Notes under the pieces: model-generated
Told to the model about the DNA's origin: nothing
Databases searched by the model: none
The model's input: only the letters and a program-made list of their open reading frames with translations
Made by a program: the position numbers and the translations under genes
Shown: positions 8,436 through 15,381 of the stretch, piece after piece
Layout of the letters: every line of letters begins with the position of its first letter
Position numbering within the stretch: the first letter of the stretch is position 1
Assembly (NCBI RefSeq): GCF_008373765.1
Contig: NZ_VUJW01000011.1
Span: forward strand, 1-64,000
Origin: Nocardioides antri
GTDB taxonomy: Bacteria > Actinomycetota > Actinomycetes > Propionibacteriales > Nocardioidaceae
Reading direction: 5' to 3'
DNA length: 64,000 bases

Positions 8436-8936
8436 ATGGTGGAGAACCCGATCGACCTGCTCGTCAAGTCGCAGCAGGTCGCACTCAAGCTCGCCGGAGA
8501 CACCCTGCGCACCGTGCGGAACACCGCCGTCACGGGCGTCACCCAGCCCGACGAGCTGGTGCGCCAGGTCGGCGACCTCGCCGGCGCGGTGGCCGGCATG
8601 GCCGGCGCCATCACCGGCCTGGCCGGCGCGACCGCCCAGCCGCTGCAGGACTTCATCGTGCGCCAGCGCGAGCTCGCCGAGACGGTGGCGACCCTGGCCG
8701 AGGCCCAGTCGGAGCTCGCCTCGGTCGTCGCCACGCTGGCCGAGCGCCATGCCGACGCGGTCACCGCCCTGGAGCGGGTCACCGCACCGGTCTTCGCCGT
8801 GGTCGGCACCGACCCCACTCCCCCGAAGACGCGTGCCTCCCGGGTGACGGCCAGGGCCGAGGCCGCCGCGACGAAGAACGCGCCCGTGAAGCCGGCACCT
8901 CCGAAGAAGGCTCCGGCGAAGAAGGCCGACTCCTAG
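8436..8936 (+). CDS. Small helical protein with Lys/Pro/Ala-rich C-terminal tail
   Basis: A 166-residue protein with no firm family. Residues 1-125 are strongly helical, with Ala/Gly-rich heptad-like stretches (GDLAGAVAGMAGAITGLAGA) and a likely coiled coil (AETVATLAEAQSELASVVATL). The last 45 residues are basic and Pro/Ala/Lys-rich, ending KAPPKKAPAKKADS-like, similar in style to the HU tail at the left edge. The helical part recalls phasins, granule-surface proteins, and Lys-rich tails on phasin-like proteins can bind DNA; this is only a resemblance. The ATG at 8436 is preferred over GTG at 8439. It is divergent from ada-alkA. Confidence 0.65.
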   Translation: MVENPIDLLVKSQQVALKLAGDTLRTVRNTAVTGVTQPDELVRQVGDLAGAVAGMAGAITGLAGATAQPLQDFIVRQRELAETVATLAEAQSELASVVATLAERHADAVTALERVTAPVFAVVGTDPTPPKTRASRVTARAEAAATKNAPVKPAPPKKAPAKKADS

Positions 8937-8975
8937 CGGACCCGGCAGGCACTGCGGCCAGGGCCGACGAGCGGG

Positions 8976-9707
8976 TCAGCGCAGGAGGTTGCCGAGACCG
9001 CCGAGCGGACTCTGCTGCTGGACCTGCTGACCGCCGTCCTGGGCACCGCCGAACCGCATGTTCTCGCTCGGCTGGACGATCACGAAGCCCTGGCCGTGGA
9101 AGCCGAGCTGGAACTCCTCGCCCGACGTGCGCCCGATCAGCGCCTTCATCCCGATGTCGGTCTTCAGCTGGATCTGGAGGCCGGCCGACCAGCACACCGC
9201 GGCGTCGGGGTCGACGAAGGTCGCAGCCTCGTGGGTCTGCAGCAGCAGCGGCGGGCCGTCGGTGACGAGCGCGACCTGACCGGTGCCGCTCAGGGTGGTG
9301 TTGAAGAGGCCGCCGGACATCATGCCCGCACCACGGACGAGCTGGATGTCGTCCTGCAGCGACTCGGAGTAGGCCAGGATGTTCGCCCCGTTGACCGAGA
9401 TCGAGTCGTTCTCGAGCTCGATGACGTGCACGTCCATGCCGAGCTTCGCGAGGAAGATCTCGCCGGTGCCCTGCATCCGCATGATCGGCAGGCCTTCGCC
9501 GGTCACCTTCTGCTTGATCCACTTGCCGACGCCGCCGGCGCCCTGGGCGTCGAACCGGACGTCGCCCTGGTAGGCGACCATCGCTCCCTGCAGCGCCTTC
9601 ACACTGCCCTGGGAGAGCTCGATCTTCATCATCTTCGAGTTCTGCTTGACGAAGTTGCCCGGGCCCTCGACCTCGTGGTTCTCCTGGGCGAACAGATCAC
9701 TGCGCAT
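8976..9707 (-). CDS. AIM24 family protein
   Basis: A 243-residue member of the AIM24/TIGR00266 family, beta-rich proteins of unknown biochemical function (the mitochondrial relative affects cristae and MICOS). Typical features are GGLFNTTLSGTGQVAL, repeated Gly-turn strands, and ELGFHGQGFVIVQPSE near the end. There is no signal peptide or membrane segment. The C terminus is Gln/Gly-rich. It stands alone, converging on the 8436 gene with 39 bases between. Confidence 0.85.
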   Translation of the reverse strand: MRSDLFAQENHEVEGPGNFVKQNSKMMKIELSQGSVKALQGAMVAYQGDVRFDAQGAGGVGKWIKQKVTGEGLPIMRMQGTGEIFLAKLGMDVHVIELENDSISVNGANILAYSESLQDDIQLVRGAGMMSGGLFNTTLSGTGQVALVTDGPPLLLQTHEAATFVDPDAAVCWSAGLQIQLKTDIGMKALIGRTSGEEFQLGFHGQGFVIVQPSENMRFGGAQDGGQQVQQQSPLGGLGNLLR

Positions 9708-9848
9708 GGGGGTGTCTCACTTCTGGTGGGATGACGGTGGTCAGACCCCGAGAAGCCCGGGCCTCGAGGACCCGGACGGGTCATGTCTACCCCGAAGATT
9801 TCATGCGCACACCAGAATCGGCATCGTCCTCGAGGACTATCCACAACG

Positions 9849-9908
9849 GCTCCCCGAGGGGAGCTCGACCACCGGGTCGTGGGACCTCAGCTCGACCGAG
9901 GAGCTGAG
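9849..9908 (-). terminator. Hairpins at the end of the quinone-oxidoreductase gene
   Basis: Two inverted repeats: CTCAGCTC (9886-9893) with GAGCTGAG (9901-9908), spanning the stop codon, then GCTCCCC (9849-9855) with GGGGAGC (9858-9864). There is no T run. They are probably a GC-rich actinobacterial terminator for the thioesterase-oxidoreductase transcript. Confidence 0.4.
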
Positions 9909-10909
9909 TCGAGATCGATGAGGACCTTGCCGACCACGCCGGCCTCGACGGCGTCGTGGGCGTCTGCGGTCTGCTCCAGGTCGAAGTGACGCAGCGGCAG
10001 GCCGTGGTGCTCGCCGACGTCGAACGCCTGGTCGGCGATCGCCGCGTTGATGGCGTCGGCGGCCGCCCTCAAGTCGCGCTCCTCGAGCTCGTAGACGAGG
10101 AGGAAGCGGTAGCGACAGTTCTTCGACCACGCGTCCCGGACGGGGATGGACACCGTCGGGCCGCCCTCGGTGCCGTAGACAGCGATCGTGCCGCCGTTGG
10201 CGATCACCTGCAGGTCGAGATCGCGGTTCACCTCCGGCGCGACCTCCACGACGAGGTCGATGCCGCTCGGGGCGAGGGCCGCGATCTCCGCCGTGGTGTC
10301 GGGCTCGCGGTAGTCCAGCACGTGGTGGGCGCCCGCAGCAGTCGCGAGTGCGCCCTTCGCGGGACTGCTCACCGTTGCGATGACGGTTGCACCCGCCCAT
10401 CGGGCGAGCTGGATCGCCGCGTTGCCCACCGCTCCGGCACCGCCGGCGACGAGGACCCACTGGTCGCGCAAGGCGTCGGGACCGAGCTCGGAGACGCGAC
10501 CGCTCGTCAACGCGCAGTGCGCGGTGACGGCGGGGATCCCGAGCGATGCACCGAGGTCGAACGAGGCTGCGTCAGGCAGCGGAACCGCCCGCCGCTCCGG
10601 GATCGCGACCAGCTCGGCGGCGGTCCCGTAGGGGCGCTCGTGCTGGGCGAGCATGACCCAGACCCGGTCTCCGACCTGATGGCTGCCGACGCCGGGTCCG
10701 ACCTCGACGACGGTGCCAGCGCCGTCCTCGCCCGGCGTGACCTCGTCGAACGCCGGCGGGGAGAGGAGGCGACCCTTCCAGTCAGTCGGGTTGACGCCTG
10801 CCCGCGCCAGCCGCACGAGGACCTCGTCGTGGGCGACCCGGGGCTGCGGGCGCTCGCACACCTCGAGCACCGAAGACGGACCGTTCTGTCGGTAGACGAC
10901 CGCCTTCAT
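9887..10909 (-). CDS. Zinc-independent NADPH:quinone reductase (MDR family)
   Basis: A 340-residue medium-chain dehydrogenase/reductase of the quinone-oxidoreductase branch. The GroES-like domain (MKAVVYRQNGPSSVLEVCER; GEDGAGTVVEVGPGV) is followed by a Rossmann domain with GGAGAVGNAAIQLARWAGA, the NADPH-binding AGxGAVG-type motif. The Cys ligands of zinc alcohol dehydrogenases are absent. It probably reduces quinones or enones. The ATG at 10909 lies 19 bases after the thioesterase stop, suggesting one transcript. Confidence 0.88.
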   Translation of the reverse strand: MKAVVYRQNGPSSVLEVCERPQPRVAHDEVLVRLARAGVNPTDWKGRLLSPPAFDEVTPGEDGAGTVVEVGPGVGSHQVGDRVWVMLAQHERPYGTAAELVAIPERRAVPLPDAASFDLGASLGIPAVTAHCALTSGRVSELGPDALRDQWVLVAGGAGAVGNAAIQLARWAGATVIATVSSPAKGALATAAGAHHVLDYREPDTTAEIAALAPSGIDLVVEVAPEVNRDLDLQVIANGGTIAVYGTEGGPTVSIPVRDAWSKNCRYRFLLVYELEERDLRAAADAINAAIADQAFDVGEHHGLPLRHFDLEQTADAHDAVEAGVVGKVLIDLDSAPRSS

Positions 10910-10928
10910 GCCGCGCTCCAGGTGCAGC

Positions 10929-11714
10929 TCACGTGAGGCTGCCGTTCTCGAGCACGCGTCTGAGCTGACGGCTCTGGGCGACGAGCCGACCGTCCTCGTC
11001 CCACATGTCGCACTCGTCGATCGAGATGCCCGCACCCGTCTGCACGTTCCTCTGCTGGGCGAGCGTCCAGCCCGTGAGGAGGGTCTCCGTCGTCGGCGGC
11101 CGGTGGAGGTGCACCGAGATCTCGAGCGAGGGCACCGGCACCGGCATGTCGAGCACGGCGTAGACGCCCGGAGGCATCGCGTCCGCCAGCGTGAGCATCG
11201 TCGACAGGGGGCTCTCTGGCTCTCGCAGGCGAAGCCATGCGGTCAGCTCAGCACGAGACGCGCCGCTCAACGGCAGGATGTCGGTCGCAGGCCTGATGTC
11301 GAGCTTGCGGGCGAAGGGATACAGCAGCTCCGCCTCGCGGAAGTCGTTGCACTCCTCCGCAGGCGGCACCTCGGGAGCCGGACGCGCGGGCACGACGATC
11401 TCTCCGGTGCTCGCCGTGAACGAGCAGGTCGAGAGCGTGGTGATCCTTCCGTCCTGCGACAGGGACACCGTCACCGTGGCCGACGACCGCGAGGCGTGGT
11501 CGAGCACCGCCGCCGCCTCGACCGGGCCGGGTCGGACGGCGCCGAGGAAGCGAGTGCTCATGGCGCGCAGTGGTAGACCGTCCACCAGCCCGGTCGCCAC
11601 TCCGGCGGACAGCGCCATGACGCGCCCGCCGTGCATGCCGGGCCAGGCCAGCCACTCCTCCTCGACCAACAGCGACGCGGAGGTGGCAGGTTCGGAGTTC
11701 GTCGAGACCGCCAT
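10929..11714 (-). CDS. Thioesterase family protein (double hot-dog)
   Basis: A 261-residue protein of the acyl-CoA thioesterase type (TesB-like/4HBT_3). The N-terminal half holds the first hot-dog (WPGMHGGRVMALSAGVATGLVDGLPLR) and the second lies around WTLAQQRNVQTGAGISIDECDMWDEDGRLVAQSRQ, ending in the Asp-Glu-Asp-Gly-x-Leu-Val-Ala pattern of this family. It should hydrolyse an acyl-CoA; the chain is unknown. The ATG at 11714 (MAVSTNSEP) is chosen over upstream ATGs because the N terminus then aligns with the domain. It is followed by the quinone-oxidoreductase gene. Confidence 0.8.
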   Translation of the reverse strand: MAVSTNSEPATSASLLVEEEWLAWPGMHGGRVMALSAGVATGLVDGLPLRAMSTRFLGAVRPGPVEAAAVLDHASRSSATVTVSLSQDGRITTLSTCSFTASTGEIVVPARPAPEVPPAEECNDFREAELLYPFARKLDIRPATDILPLSGASRAELTAWLRLREPESPLSTMLTLADAMPPGVYAVLDMPVPVPSLEISVHLHRPPTTETLLTGWTLAQQRNVQTGAGISIDECDMWDEDGRLVAQSRQLRRVLENGSLT

Positions 11715-11780
11715 GCTGCCAGCGTAGCGGACCTGACTTGGAGAAGCCATAGTCAGATGGGTCACTCATCGGGCGGCCGT

Positions 11781-11819
11781 AAAAACGAAGAAGATCCGGA
11801 CCTGAGTCAGGTCCGGATC
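11781..11819 (-). terminator. Intrinsic terminator after tRNA-Glu
   Basis: A 27-base inverted repeat at 11793-11819 with 13-base arms (GATCCGGACCTGA and its complement, one central base) is followed on the - strand by TTCTTCG and a T run (A at 11781-11785). It lies 7 bases beyond the encoded CCA of tRNA-Glu. A textbook rho-independent terminator. Confidence 0.9.
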
Positions 11820-11825
11820 CTTCGT

Positions 11826-11901
11826 TGGTACCCCCGACCGGATTCGAACCGGCGCTACCGCCTTGAGAGGGCGGCGTGCTAGGCCGCTACACAACGGGGG
11901 C
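11826..11901 (-). tRNA. tRNA-Glu (anticodon CTC)
   Basis: On the - strand the acceptor arms GCCCCCG and CGGGGGT pair. The D arm carries TAGCGGCCTAGCA, the anticodon stem CCGCC/GGCGG frames loop CTCTCAA with anticodon CTC, and the T arm is CCGGTTCGAATCCGG. The 3' CCA is encoded (11826-11828). A strong terminator follows directly. It lies near tRNA-Gln and gltX, whose product charges it. Confidence 0.96.
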
Positions 11902-11994
11902 GTGGTTGCTCGTGAGCAACCTGCGGAACTCTAGCGATCCCCGTCCGGACCGGCCAAATCGGAGCCGTCCAGAGCCTGTTCACGCGAGAACTCG

Positions 11995-12066
11995 CTGGTC
12001 TACTAGGACTCGAACCTAGACTAACTGGACCAGAACCAGTCGTGCTGCCAATTACACCATAGACCA
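11995..12066 (-). tRNA. tRNA-Gln (anticodon CTG)
   Basis: Acceptor TGGTCTA pairs with TAGACCA. The anticodon stem ACTGG/CCAGT holds loop TTCTGGT with anticodon CTG, and the T arm is CTAGGTTCGAGTCCTAG. CCA is not encoded; the discriminator base is G. In bacteria without GlnRS this tRNA is first charged with Glu by GltX and then amidated by GatCAB, which fits its place beside gltX. Confidence 0.95.
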
Positions 12067-12122
12067 TTGTTTTACTGGTGTTCAGCGCCCTTCCCCGAAG
12101 CTCCGGGAGCCGACGAGAAACC

Positions 12123-13055
12123 TTACACGCGGGGTCGTTTCGCCTCCAAAACGCCCACCGGCGCGGACGTCTCGAGGCGCCGCCGGCGGGCGATCCAGGC
12201 GACCAGGCCGAGGTAGGTCAGCGACTGGACGAGGGTCCCGGGCAACAGCCACCACGTGCCGGCGACCGGCGCGAGAGCCTCGGTGATGTCGCCGAAGAGC
12301 AGCGACAGGCCGAAGAACGCCCAGTTGTTGAGGACGTGCATGGCGATGCCCGCCTCCAGCCCGCCGGTCACGATCACCAGCGCCCCGGCCACCAGCCCGA
12401 ACGCGAACCGGTCGATGAACACCGGTGGGTCCTGGACGCCGTGCGCGAGGGCGAACAGCAGCGCTGGTACGCCGACCGCGACCGCCGTGCCCACCCGGCC
12501 CGGCACCACGCCGCCGACGGCCTGGGTGAGGTAGCCGCGGAACGCGTACTCCTCCCCCGCTGCCTGGAGCGGGATCAGCAGCAGCACGATGAGGGCGAAC
12601 GCGACCGTCCGGTCGGTCATCTCGTTGACACCGCCGTCGACTGCGGCACCACCGCTCTCGGGCAGCACCATCGCCACCGCCAGGGCCGCGCCGAGTGCCA
12701 CGACCGACAGGACCACGCAGACGAGGAGCCAGCGCCAGCGGATCCGGCCGACCACGGACGCGACCCAACCTCCGTCCAGTGCCTGCGCCAGCCGGGTGGC
12801 GAGGATCACGACCGGCACGGCCGCCGCCAGGCTCAGGCAGACCACGACCAGGCCGACCGGCGTCAACGGGTCGATGCTGTCCTGGCCGTACGGCTCACCG
12901 ATCAGGTCGTAGCCCTGGACGAGGAGCCCCGGGACCACGAGCAGGAGCGCCACCACCATCCCGAGCACGCCCAGCAGGGCCCGGCCCCAGCCGGCCCGGC
13001 CGAGGCGGTGCAGCTGGTGGTAGCGCAGTCGCGCGCCGGCGTCAGCCGAGGGCAC
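12123..13055 (-). CDS. CPBP-family intramembrane glutamic endopeptidase
   Basis: A 310-residue membrane protein with about seven to eight hydrophobic segments and the CAAX-protease/bacteriocin-processing (CPBP, Abi) signature. The signature is the pair Glu168-Glu169 with Arg173 in [10 protein letters not shown], His in FALAHGVQ and His-x-x-x-Asn in MHVLNNW. It should be an intramembrane protease; the substrate is unknown. The GTG start at 13055 overlaps the end of gltX by 14 bases, so expression is tied to gltX. It lies upstream of the two tRNA genes on the same strand. Confidence 0.88.
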   Translation of the reverse strand: MPSADAGARLRYHQLHRLGRAGWGRALLGVLGMVVALLLVVPGLLVQGYDLIGEPYGQDSIDPLTPVGLVVVCLSLAAAVPVVILATRLAQALDGGWVASVVGRIRWRWLLVCVVLSVVALGAALAVAMVLPESGGAAVDGGVNEMTDRTVAFALIVLLLIPLQAAGEEYAFRGYLTQAVGGVVPGRVGTAVAVGVPALLFALAHGVQDPPVFIDRFAFGLVAGALVIVTGGLEAGIAMHVLNNWAFFGLSLLFGDITEALAPVAGTWWLLPGTLVQSLTYLGLVAWIARRRRLETSAPVGVLEAKRPRV

Positions 13056-14514
13056 GCTGCAGGCGACCCAGGCTGCGGTCGCGGCCCAGCAGCTCCATCG
13101 ACTCGAACAGCGGCGGGGACACCCGCCTGCCGGTCACCGCGACCCGCACCGGACCGAACGCGGTGCGCGGCTTGAGCCCGAGACCTTCCACCAGCGCCTG
13201 CTGGAGCGCGGTCTGGATCGCGTCGGTCGACCACGGGTGGAGGTCCGCCAGCGCGTCGTACGACGCCTTGACCACCTCCAAGCCCTGGTCGTCGAGCAGC
13301 TTCTCGGCATCGGCCGGGTCGACGGCGAACGCGTCGTCGTCGACGAACAGGAAGCCGAGCATGTCCGAGGCCTCGGTCAGCTTGTTGATGCGCTCGGCGA
13401 CGAGCGGCATGGCGAGCTCGAGGAGCTGCGCGTCGGCGTCGTGGACCGGGTCGCCGACCACGCCGTCGCGCTTGAGGAACGGCAGCGCCCGGTGGGTGAT
13501 CTCCTCGACCGACAGCAGCCGCATGTGGGCGGCGTTGATGGCCTCGGCCTTCTTGAGGTCGAAGCGGGCCGGGTTGGGGTTGACGTCGCCGATGTCGAAC
13601 TTCTCGACCATCTCCGCCATCGAGAAGACGTCGCGGTCCGGGGCGATCGCCCACCCGAGCAGGGCGAGGTAGTTGAGCAGCCCCTCGGGGAGGAAGCCGC
13701 CGTCCCGGTAGGCCAGCGCGTGCGCCTGCGGGTCCCGCTTGGACAGCTTCTTGTTGCCCTCCCCCATCACGTAGGGCAGGTGGCCGAAGCGCGGCGTGGA
13801 GTCGGTGATGCCGAGGGCGATCAGCGCGTCGTACAGCGCGAGCTGGCGCGGCGTCGACGACAGCAGGTCCTCGCCCCGGAGAACGTGGGTGATCCCCATC
13901 AGGGCGTCGTCGACCGGGTTGACCAGCGTGTAGAGCGGCTCGCCGTTGGCGCGGCACAGGGCATAGTCCGGGACGAACTGGGTCTCGAAGCTGATCTCGC
14001 CGCGCACCAGGTCGTCCCAGGTGATGGTGCCGTCCGGCATCCGGAACCGCACGATGGGCTTTCGGCCTTCGCCCTGGAACGCGGCGACCTGCTCGGACGT
14101 GAGCTCGCGGCAGAAACCGTCGTAGCCCATCACCTTGGAGCCGGAGGCCTTGCGCCGGGCGTCGACCTCCTCGTTGGTGCAGTAGCACTCATAGGTGTAC
14201 GACGACGCGCGGAGCCGGTCGAGCGCGTCGGCGTAGAGGTCGCCCCGCTCGCTCTGGCGGTACGGCGCGTGGGGACCGCCGACCTCCGGCCCCTCGTCCC
14301 AGTCGAGACCGAGCCAGCGCATCAGCTCGATGAGCGCGTCGTAGGACTCGTCGGTGTTGCGAGCCGCGTCGGTGTCCTCGATCCGGAACACGAACGTGCC
14401 GCCGTGGTGTCGCGCGAACGCCCAGTTGTAGAGGGCGGTGCGCACCAGACCGACATGCGGGCTGCCGGTCGGCGAGGGTGCCATCCGCACCCTGACTGCG
14501 CTCATGGGGCTCAT
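13042..14514 (-). CDS. gltX: Glutamyl-tRNA synthetase
   Basis: Class I aminoacyl-tRNA synthetase, 490 residues. The HIGH motif is seen as [19 protein letters not shown] and the KMSKS motif as [10 protein letters not shown]. It attaches Glu to tRNA-Glu and, in organisms lacking GlnRS, also to tRNA-Gln; both tRNA genes lie 1-1.2 kb downstream on the same strand. ATG 14514 overlaps the FAH stop as ATGA; ATG 14505 is an alternative. The FAH-gltX pair is also found in mycobacteria (Rv2993c-Rv2992c). Confidence 0.97.
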   Translation of the reverse strand: MSPMSAVRVRMAPSPTGSPHVGLVRTALYNWAFARHHGGTFVFRIEDTDAARNTDESYDALIELMRWLGLDWDEGPEVGGPHAPYRQSERGDLYADALDRLRASSYTYECYCTNEEVDARRKASGSKVMGYDGFCRELTSEQVAAFQGEGRKPIVRFRMPDGTITWDDLVRGEISFETQFVPDYALCRANGEPLYTLVNPVDDALMGITHVLRGEDLLSSTPRQLALYDALIALGITDSTPRFGHLPYVMGEGNKKLSKRDPQAHALAYRDGGFLPEGLLNYLALLGWAIAPDRDVFSMAEMVEKFDIGDVNPNPARFDLKKAEAINAAHMRLLSVEEITHRALPFLKRDGVVGDPVHDADAQLLELAMPLVAERINKLTEASDMLGFLFVDDDAFAVDPADAEKLLDDQGLEVVKASYDALADLHPWSTDAIQTALQQALVEGLGLKPRTAFGPVRVAVTGRRVSPPLFESMELLGRDRSLGRLQRALG

Positions 14515-15332
14515 CGTCGTTCCACCTTGTTCGTCAGTGCTCCTAGTCCTTCCACGAAGACCTCGACCTCGTCGCCGGGGTCCATCGAGCCCACGCCCTC
14601 CGGCGTCCCGGTCAGGATGACGTCGCCCGGGAGCAGCGTCATCGCTGCGGAGATGTAGGCGACGAGGTCCGGGATGTTCCACGACATGTCGGCCGTGGTG
14701 CCGTCCTGGACCACGTCGCCGTTGAGGAAGGTCTGCACCCGCCGGCCGTCGATGAACGCCTGCGGGTCGAGGTCGTTCTCGATCCAAGGGCCGAGCGGGC
14801 AGAAGGTGTCCATCCCCTTCGCCCGGGCCCACTGGTTGTCCGTCTTCTGCAGGTCGCGGGCCGTCACGTCGTTGGCGATCGTGTAGCCGAAGATGACGTC
14901 GGTCGCCTGCTCCGCAGGTACGTCGCGGCAGATCCTGCCGATCACGACCGCGACCTCGCCCTCGTAGCTGAGGTGCGAGGTCTGGGGCGGGTAGAGGATG
15001 TCGTCGTTCGGCCCGATCACACTGGTGTTGGGCTTGAGGAACAGCAGCGGCTCGGCGGGCTGGTCACCGCCCATCTCCGCGGCGTGCGCGGCGTAGTTCT
15101 TGCCGACGCCCACGACCTTGCTGCGCGGCAGCACCGGCGCGAGGAGCTTCACGTCGGCGAACCGGTGCTCCTTCTCGAGCACCCTCATGCCGACGTACAT
15201 CGGGTCGCCGGCCAGCTCCACGACCACCGCGTCCTCGGTCGGCTGGCCGAACTGGTCCAGGTCGCCGGTGACCACCCCGTACGCCGGTTCGCTCTGCCCG
15301 TGGTCGGCTGCCGTGAATCTCGCGATGCGCAC
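14511..15332 (-). CDS. Fumarylacetoacetate hydrolase family protein
   Basis: A 273-residue FAH-family enzyme. The N-terminal part is short, and the catalytic beta-roll starts at [18 protein letters not shown]. Metal ligands are expected in the [12 protein letters not shown] (Glu-x-Glu) and NDVTARDLQ regions, and the family ending [13 protein letters not shown] is present. Members cleave or decarboxylate 2,4-diketoacids (acylpyruvase, oxaloacetate decarboxylase, HpcE-like); the substrate here is open. The GTG start at 15332 is 6 bases after a TAGGCT -10 box. It heads the FAH-gltX-CPBP operon. Confidence 0.9.
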   Translation of the reverse strand: MRIARFTAADHGQSEPAYGVVTGDLDQFGQPTEDAVVVELAGDPMYVGMRVLEKEHRFADVKLLAPVLPRSKVVGVGKNYAAHAAEMGGDQPAEPLLFLKPNTSVIGPNDDILYPPQTSHLSYEGEVAVVIGRICRDVPAEQATDVIFGYTIANDVTARDLQKTDNQWARAKGMDTFCPLGPWIENDLDPQAFIDGRRVQTFLNGDVVQDGTTADMSWNIPDLVAYISAAMTLLPGDVILTGTPEGVGSMDPGDEVEVFVEGLGALTNKVERR

Positions 15333-15362
15333 CGGGCGAGCCTATCCGGCTCGCCCGGTGCG
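15328..15362 (-). promoter_or_regulatory. Palindrome over the FAH-gltX promoter and start codon
   Basis: Arms of 15 bases (CGCACCGGGCGAGCC at 15328-15342, complement at 15348-15362) flank a 5-base centre. Read on the - strand, the structure holds the -10 box TAGGCT (15344 down to 15339) and the GTG start of the FAH gene (15332-15330). It may double as terminator of the upstream CARDB gene, whose stop is at 15382, or as an operator. Confidence 0.6.
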
Positions 15363-15381
15363 TCCCCGACCAGTAGTGCCG

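Noticed and set aside
9759-9837. Direct repeat CCTCGAGGAC (9762-9771 and 9828-9837) upstream of the AIM24 gene
   Set aside because: Only ten bases, GC-rich and self-complementary around CTCGAG; chance is likely.
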